A stretch of 64,000 bases of DNA from Rhytidiadelphus loreus (taxonomy: Eukaryota; Streptophyta; Bryopsida; Hypnales; Hylocomiaceae), in the NCBI GenBank assembly GCA_947034895.1, contig OX344762.1, positions 82,764,981-82,828,980 on the forward strand, in the 5' to 3' direction. Of the stretch, positions 58,305 to 64,000 are shown piece after piece. How positions within the stretch are numbered: position 1 is the stretch's first letter; the number at the start of each line of letters is the position of its first letter. Position numbers and translations under genes: made by a program. The notes under the pieces are model-generated. The model worked only from the letters and a program-made list of their open reading frames with translations, did not search any database and was not told where the DNA came from.

Positions 58305-58625
58305 TTAGTTTGTTTCAGAATTCAGATTGGGGAATACCGCCACATTGCAAGTGAACAACTTGCAGACGCTGTACAGCACATTAGTCTCCAGGATCGATGG
58401 GCCCATCGATGGGGGCCACGTCCGGCCTTCGGAAATTGAGCCATACTGACGGTGAAGTTTGGAAGTGTGCAACTTCGAATTCGTTTCTAATCTCTCTGCA
58501 GAAAAAGTCAAGATCCCTCGATCACCCAGTCGCCAACCCAGCTGAACGTGTACACTAAACAAAGTTGGAGCAACTTGCATCAAATGGTAAACCAGAAGAA
58601 GCAAGCATCGTCAAGCCTACAACGC
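58305..58625. repeat. R1 fragment, GC-rich copy
   Basis: Homologous to 48390-48770 but keeps many CG and CNG sites where the other copy has T or A (ggcccatcgatggggg versus ggcccattgatgggga). It looks less decayed. Confidence 0.5.
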
Positions 58626-58784
58626 GCTACACGAAGATTCTAAGCAACTGGTGTAGTGATGAAGGGCTGGCGATATAGGATATTGTCCTCAAAAGCTCCA
58701 TCACAAGCAACTGGGGTGGGGCGAACTGCTTACTCTCTCTCTCTCAACACTTCAGCTTAGATAATCACCAAAGTCACGCCCATT

Positions 58785-58935
58785 CTCTGAACAAGTGCTA
58801 CAGAATACAAAGGTCCGAGTGAGCTTTAAATTACAATAATTATGGTTATATACAAGAATCGAAGAACGTACGTGTGTTTCATATCGCAGCACTTGGGACG
58901 AAGTACTGCTATCTTTCAATGAAAAGTTGCTCCGC
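58785..58935. repeat. Short dispersed repeat, pair with 41880-42060
   Basis: Same-orientation match including gtgtgtttcatatcgcagca and caatgaaaagttgctcc. It abuts a partial TTAACCCC element (58940-59226). Confidence 0.5.
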
Positions 58936-58939
58936 GCAT

Positions 58940-59226
58940 ATATATATAACTCTAGAAAATCAATTTCAAATTTTTGTTTCTGAAAAAAGTGATTTTTTGG
59001 AATTCTGATTTGCTTGGACTGTCTGTCCAGGAAAAAATGTAACATATTAGGCCATAACTTTTGACTCATATTTTCAAATGGCATGAAATTTAGTGCATAT
59101 GAAAGATATTTCATGTCCCCACTTTCTATTAAAATTTCAGCCATAAATATGCAAATCTCTAGGCATAGGTACCTCCCCAAAATTTCTATGTTGTCAAAAA
59201 ATGCATGTTGGTCCTTTAGGGATTAA
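58940..59226. mobile_element. Right-hand fragment of the large TTAACCCC element
   Basis: It aligns with 9135-9412 (aaatcaatttcaaatttttg, ctatgttgtcaaaaaatgca) and ends GTCCTTTAGGGATTAA. Confidence 0.5.
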
Positions 59227-61673
59227 GGATTGCAAAATTATTTTCCATGAAGATGTGATTAGCTTATTAATGACAATTTCCTGTAGTTTGAGGAATATAA
59301 GCATTTTAATTTTAATATTTTGAAAGTTTTTTCTATAATTTTCTAAGAATGTAAGCATGAGAATATCTATTATCTTGTAATTTTTATTTTTTCTATCTTG
59401 TGTCTAACATTAGAGAATACTCTTTGGGGCTGAAATTTTAGAAGTACAATATTTTCAGTATTTGACTATTATTCCATATTTTTCTTGATTTTTGAATATA
59501 TTTCTCCAAAAAAAATTCTCTCCCATACAAATGTAGAAACTCAACAAATATTACAAGTGTTTCTTGCAACCATGCCCTCCCATTCCATGAATCCTTGTTT
59601 GGTTGCTTCATGCAAGCCATCCAGGCTCTTTGGACATGGATGGTCGATGGCGTATCGAAGGAGGAGTCCACGAATGAGACCAATGAAAGCTTCTCCCATT
59701 GTGGCAAGTTTCTGAAATTCGTGGAATTCCAGGAGCCAAGAGTGGAGTGACATTCATGTACGTGCACAACATACATACATGCAGGAACTGACATTATTCA
59801 CCAGTGTTGGCAAATGTCCGTTTGGCATTAGTTCTCTGCGATTCGGGACAACAACAACTGCTGTCCAAGCAATTTCATTTCATTTCAGCTCCTTGAGCTC
59901 TCCAGGGAAACATTATCAGTACCTCCCTTTCTTGTGACCCAGGCCGGGAGAGTTTATCCAATCGGTTACAGATTTGCGTTTGAGGTTGTTCATCTTGAAA
60001 AGTGCCATACCTCTGGAAAAAATTGACGTTCTATAAAAGCGTGACCAGCGATATCAATGTCTGCCTACAACAAACGTAACGGCAGCTAGTGTTGTCAAAT
60101 CCTCGGGTAGAATTTCTTGACAAGGAAGTTGAACGAATTTCTATCACCCGGCTGGTCCCTGTGCACATGCAAGTCATATTTGGGATGAAGCGCGACATGC
60201 ATAATAGAGCTCAAACATCCTTCCCACTTAAATTTTGGTAAGTTGGTGGTGTAACCCTGTAAGTTCCACTAGCTACTTGGGCACTTTCCAATCTAAAACG
60301 TAATTCTGTACCTGTCCTAGTTTTTTGAGCTTTGTGTAATTAAGTGTATGTCGCAAGTGTTTGACTCGAAATCGCACCAATCTAAGGAAATTGAAGATCA
60401 ATAATCTCATTCATCTTAGGGAGATTGAAAGCATTCGCACGCCAAGCACAGAAGACATTATTTGCAACTTCAGTTCCTTGCTTCCTGAAGAACTGAGAGC
60501 CGAAGTTGGCTTCCAGTGGATTGTCCCGGAGCTTCCAGATGATTGTTCGGGGAATGGATCTGTTTCTCAGGATCCACAGATGGATCTCAGTACGCAGAAC
60601 TGTATCGGCTTACCATCAGTTTCTTGGATGGCTAGAAAATTGTTGTTTCAGATCATTTGGGAGGATGGCCAGCATGCAAATTAATCAGCACAACTTGCAG
60701 ACACTGTATCGATTTCTTTCTATTTAAAACTGAAGGAGTCTTTTATGTCCCGTTCTTGAGGACCTTGTGTAGCAGGTTTACTTATGCGGCAATCCCTGCC
60801 GAAGAGGGATTTATGGCAAAAAATGGTGACCAGGAGGGTGGTGCCCGACAAGGAGGGCCATTTCTTTGTATTCAACCTCCATGAGAAGGGGATTGCACAA
60901 CGTTAACTATAAACAGGAAATGCAGGAATAAATGATAATTGAGCAAATGTTTTGTAGATCATCCATTAGGGCACATAAAAACCCATAATCCCTAGTTACA
61001 ACAACTTTTCCCACTAGTAAAGGATTGCAAGGAATAATCGCCCTAAGAAATAAATGGTGAATTTCCCGATGATGGTTTACATTGGTGATGTGGGCCACTT
61101 CCTTGAAAAATTGAGCCCCATTAACAATAGAGTTTGAAAACATGCATTTTTTAACACTTTTCTAATCTCTATGGTACAACAAAAGTCAAGCTTTCATACC
61201 CACTAATCTTATTGAATGTATATACTAAACTAATGAAGGCATCTCAAATAATATAGGGAAACATCATCTTGGAAAGATGTGCGAACACTATTGTGTTACA
61301 ACAAATTCTTACATGTTCCACCAATGCAATTCATGATTTTGTCTTTCAACCAACCACAAGGCTCCTAATGTCTAAAAGCAAAAAACAAATCTCCATCATT
61401 GCTAATCCAATGAACTATTTGTTATTGTCCTTGGTAAAAATAAAATTTGGGGCATCCTTGAGAGAATGTTTTGATGGAGTCAAGCATTCATTGTTCACTT
61501 TACATCCAAAAAATACCAAGTTGGGCTTATTTGGCATAATGCTAATGATTGCTAGTGATACTCTAATGGATGGAGTGAATTGTAAACAATCAACATTGGG
61601 TAAACTAGTCAAGACAAGTAAAGTCAAGCCTACAACATGTTACAAGAAGATTGATTAGACAAAGTTGTCCAAT

Positions 61674-61888
61674 CACTAGAAGAAACCTCTTTTTTTTTTA
61701 CAAGCCCGGATTTTTGAGAACGGATTTTTTTTACATTTATGTTGACATTTAGTTATTTTTATATTTTTCATGATGTTCATTAGATGTTATTGTTGATAGA
61801 AATATAGTAGATGTCAACATAGATGTCCAAAAAAATCCGTTCAAAAAAATCAAGAGTCCTCAACTAAAACATGGTTTTTTTGTAGTAG
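61674..61888. mobile_element. CACTA-like MITE with empty site in the window
   Basis: Starts CACTAGAAGAAACC and ends near the inverse of CTACTACAAAAAAACC. Sub-terminal inverted segments (GAACGGATTTTTTTTACA, atgttgaca) pair. The paralogous locus at about 52040-52056 reads from caaagttgt into tgctagacaaa without the 215 bp. The target duplication is not clear. Confidence 0.6.
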
Positions 61889-62867
61889 CTAGACAAATCC
61901 AAAATGGACCAAACCCAATTTGCGACTCCTACTTTTTATTGTAGTGAAATCAAATGTAACGTAATTATACCCATATTTGTCACTAATAGTAATAGAACCT
62001 CTACATAGTCTATATTATTAAACATTGTGGTTTTATTGCATGCCATTGGCAAATGAAGGAAGATTCCAATGTACCTTAGAAAGCATTATTTGGACATTGT
62101 ATGAAAAAGTTATGAATTTATAAAGTACTATCTATAGGTATACCTATATTGTCCATGGGCTCTCACATCACCTCACAATTTTTGAATAAGCACGTCATGC
62201 ATAATCAATATCTAATTTGTGTTTCGTTTTTAGGTTCCGATGCGGATGTTGTAATTTGGGCACTAAAGTTTATTAGTGCATGTATCTTAGTGAAAATTGT
62301 ATTCTAAGTTGCATTATAACAACAGTCTACGGAATTGGATCAAAAAGTGACAATCTCCTACAAAAATGCGCTTCTCTTGGCTATTTGGGACTTGAGGGTT
62401 CGAAAGTCAAGGTGCTATAGATGGCTGCTAAAATCTTAGAGCATTGGAAGAAGCCCTTTCCAGATTCAAATAGGCTTTTCAATGTCCAGATTAGGCTTGA
62501 ATTATACAGCGTGGGAGGTCCATGATGGATTCTCTTTGAAGCACGGAATTAATGGAAGTTATTGTTGTAAAAATCAGTTTCTCAGGATGCACAAACGGAT
62601 TGATCTTAGGAATCGTTGGGTTGACTTGGTGGTGGAAGCTTGGCTACCACTCACAAAACAAATCATAAATAATGTGCTTCGCAGCATCTTTGGCTTTTGA
62701 ATGACACCCAGATGGGATTTCTTTCTCTCCTACAAAATGCAAGCTTGAATACAATTTCAAGCCTGAATGCACCTTCTTTGGGTAGAGAATGGTTTGACCT
62801 AGTTAGGAGGAAAAGTGGACTCTGTCCATTCAGATGTTTGCAATTCTTGACATGTGTTGTGATGAAG

Positions 62868-62954
62868 GTTGCACTACTGGTATTTGTGGACAGTGGAGTA
62901 CATAGCACCATTATTTCTCATTGGGTTGCCGAAAAATGGGGGTATGAACTTTAG
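62868..62954 (+). pseudogene. Possible retropepsin fragment of a decayed Ty3-type retrotransposon
   Basis: The frame reads VALLVFVDSGVHSTIISHWVA then EKWGYEL and stops. A hydrophobic run, D-S-G, then H-(S/T)-x-I-S and an alpha-helical stretch is the pattern of plant retroelement aspartic proteases. No reverse transcriptase or integrase is visible nearby, so this is a remnant at best and may be chance. Confidence 0.3.
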
Positions 62955-64000
62955 ATGTGATATGGTCTTTTCTACTCTTCTTCCTCTCTCAGATGGTTGG
63001 CAAGCACCAGGGATTGTTGGAAAGTATTCAAGTGCTTTGTGAGTATAGGAAGAGGTATTGTAATAACTAAGTTAGCAATCTATAGATTCCCAAACCAAGT
63101 ACAAGGGTATGACTCTTTCAACAAAGTTTTTCAACATTTTGAATCGTGACCATGTCCTCCTTCCCTCTCATTCTAACTTCTTCAATGCCCAAACTGCCAT
63201 ATATAACCGCTTCCATATTTGTGGGGGCTCAAAAGGATCATTTTTGAAGCATTATGGAAGATTATACAATAGAATCTCTCTAAAGTAATCATCTATATTT
63301 AAGTAACAACCTCTCCAAGAGTCTAAGGTAAGATTGATTGCCTTTTCTCAACATGGGTTGCATACAAATGGCATTAATGCAATGACCCTTCCTAATGTAA
63401 TATAGTCAACCTTGTCTCGGCCCTATAACTTTAGAGAGGTCTTACTATACATGGTATTTGACCTAATGAAGTGAAATTTTGGTACGCTATTTGATTGATG
63501 GAAATCTATTATGAAATAGTACTCTAATGATCTTCTGTGAGGTTTGAAAAGCACACTTTTGATTTTGAGCTTGGTCCATTTCGAATCTCGGATACACATT
63601 CTAAAGCTCCTCTGAGCACGTGATTGCATGTGTTCATTCTTTCAATATTGAGAAATTGAATATTAACGGTTTTTGTTTAAGATGGACCAATTTCATTGAG
63701 GTTACATTCTTATATGTACATAAACATGAATGTTCTTTACCAATGAATTGAAAATGCAAGCTTCTTAGGATGATGGATAAACAATATATAGAGGTGTAGC
63801 CTCGAGGGTGTAGCAAGGGTAGTAAGGCAATCATATATTGTATGTCGAATTCACATTGCTCCTCTGAAAGGTAATTCCAGTCGTCATGTGCATTCAAAAG
63901 TTGAAGAGTTTGCCATTAATCCTCTTATCACTTGTGCATTTGAATATGGGTTAAAACACCCACACATGGATGTTAATTTAGGAAGAAATGTTGAAATTCA

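Larger units (their letters stand above)
59227..64000. repeat. Segmental duplication, right copy, interrupted by insertions
   Basis: Counterpart of 51535-54170. Extra DNA includes 59605-61497 (with R1 sequence from about 61000), the CACTA-like element at 61674 and 62360-63240. Open frames at 60361-60684 and 59610-59750 lie in moderately G+C-rich DNA but show no domain I can name. The window ends inside this copy. Confidence 0.5.

Noticed and set aside
60361..60684. 107-codon frame with a leucine-rich start (NLRKLKINNLIHLREI), possibly an LRR fragment
   Set aside because: A single repeat-like stretch is not enough to call an NLR or LRR gene.
1..64000. CRISPR arrays, operons, tRNA or rRNA genes
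   Set aside because: None seen. The irregular spacing of the palindrome arrays and the eukaryotic gene structure rule out CRISPR, and no cloverleaf or rRNA sequence was recognised by eye.

Overview
The window is nuclear DNA of a land plant. It shows spliced genes with GT-AG introns, a plastid-type transaldolase, a class III peroxidase, a phytocyanin, B3 and F-box genes, and long AT-rich stretches full of short transposons. The F-box gene and the kinase pseudogene look most like families I associate with mosses and other bryophytes. That is a family-level impression from memory, not a species call.

Layout. 1-14.8 kb is AT-rich repeat DNA with no gene I can support. 14.8-35.3 kb is a gene island, visibly richer in G+C, with five genes: a two-domain B3 protein (15.5-17.0 kb, +), a class III peroxidase (19.0-21.4 kb, -), a phytocyanin (22.4-23.1 kb, +), a plastid transaldolase (27.8-30.6 kb, -; first exon and TATA box near 31.2 kb) and a signal peptide peptidase-like protease (33.4-35.3 kb, +). 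All exon joins were worked out by hand and keep frame. 35.3-39.2 kb is AT-rich. 39.6-40.9 kb holds an F-box gene with either a 64-bp intron or a frameshift. 41-55 kb is repeats. 55.1-56.6 kb is a kinase pseudogene (one frameshift, one nonsense codon). 56.6-64 kb is again repeats.

The repeat landscape is the most unusual part. (1) Two co-linear 2-kb elements (about 6.63-8.79 and 45.97-48.00 kb) each carry dozens of copies of a degenerate 9-bp palindrome, CC-N-A-N-T-N-GG, in otherwise G-poor spacer; I recognise no known element type. (2) Many repeats share the terminus TTAACCCCTAAA(T/G)G in inverted orientation. They range from 0.2-kb MITE-like elements, one of them in an SPPL intron, to a 3-kb element that hosts the first palindrome array, and two sit end to end to make a perfect palindrome at 9.4 kb. 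(3) Other inverted-repeat elements include a CACTA-type foldback with a 3-bp target duplication, a Mutator-like element with an 11-bp target duplication, and paired TA-flanked foldbacks. For three insertions an unfilled paralogous site lies in this same window. (4) A satellite-like array with a period near 180 bp occurs twice in opposite orientation.

The genes do not form one pathway: they are ordinary housekeeping, cell-wall/extracellular and regulatory genes in a gene-sized gap between repeat blocks.
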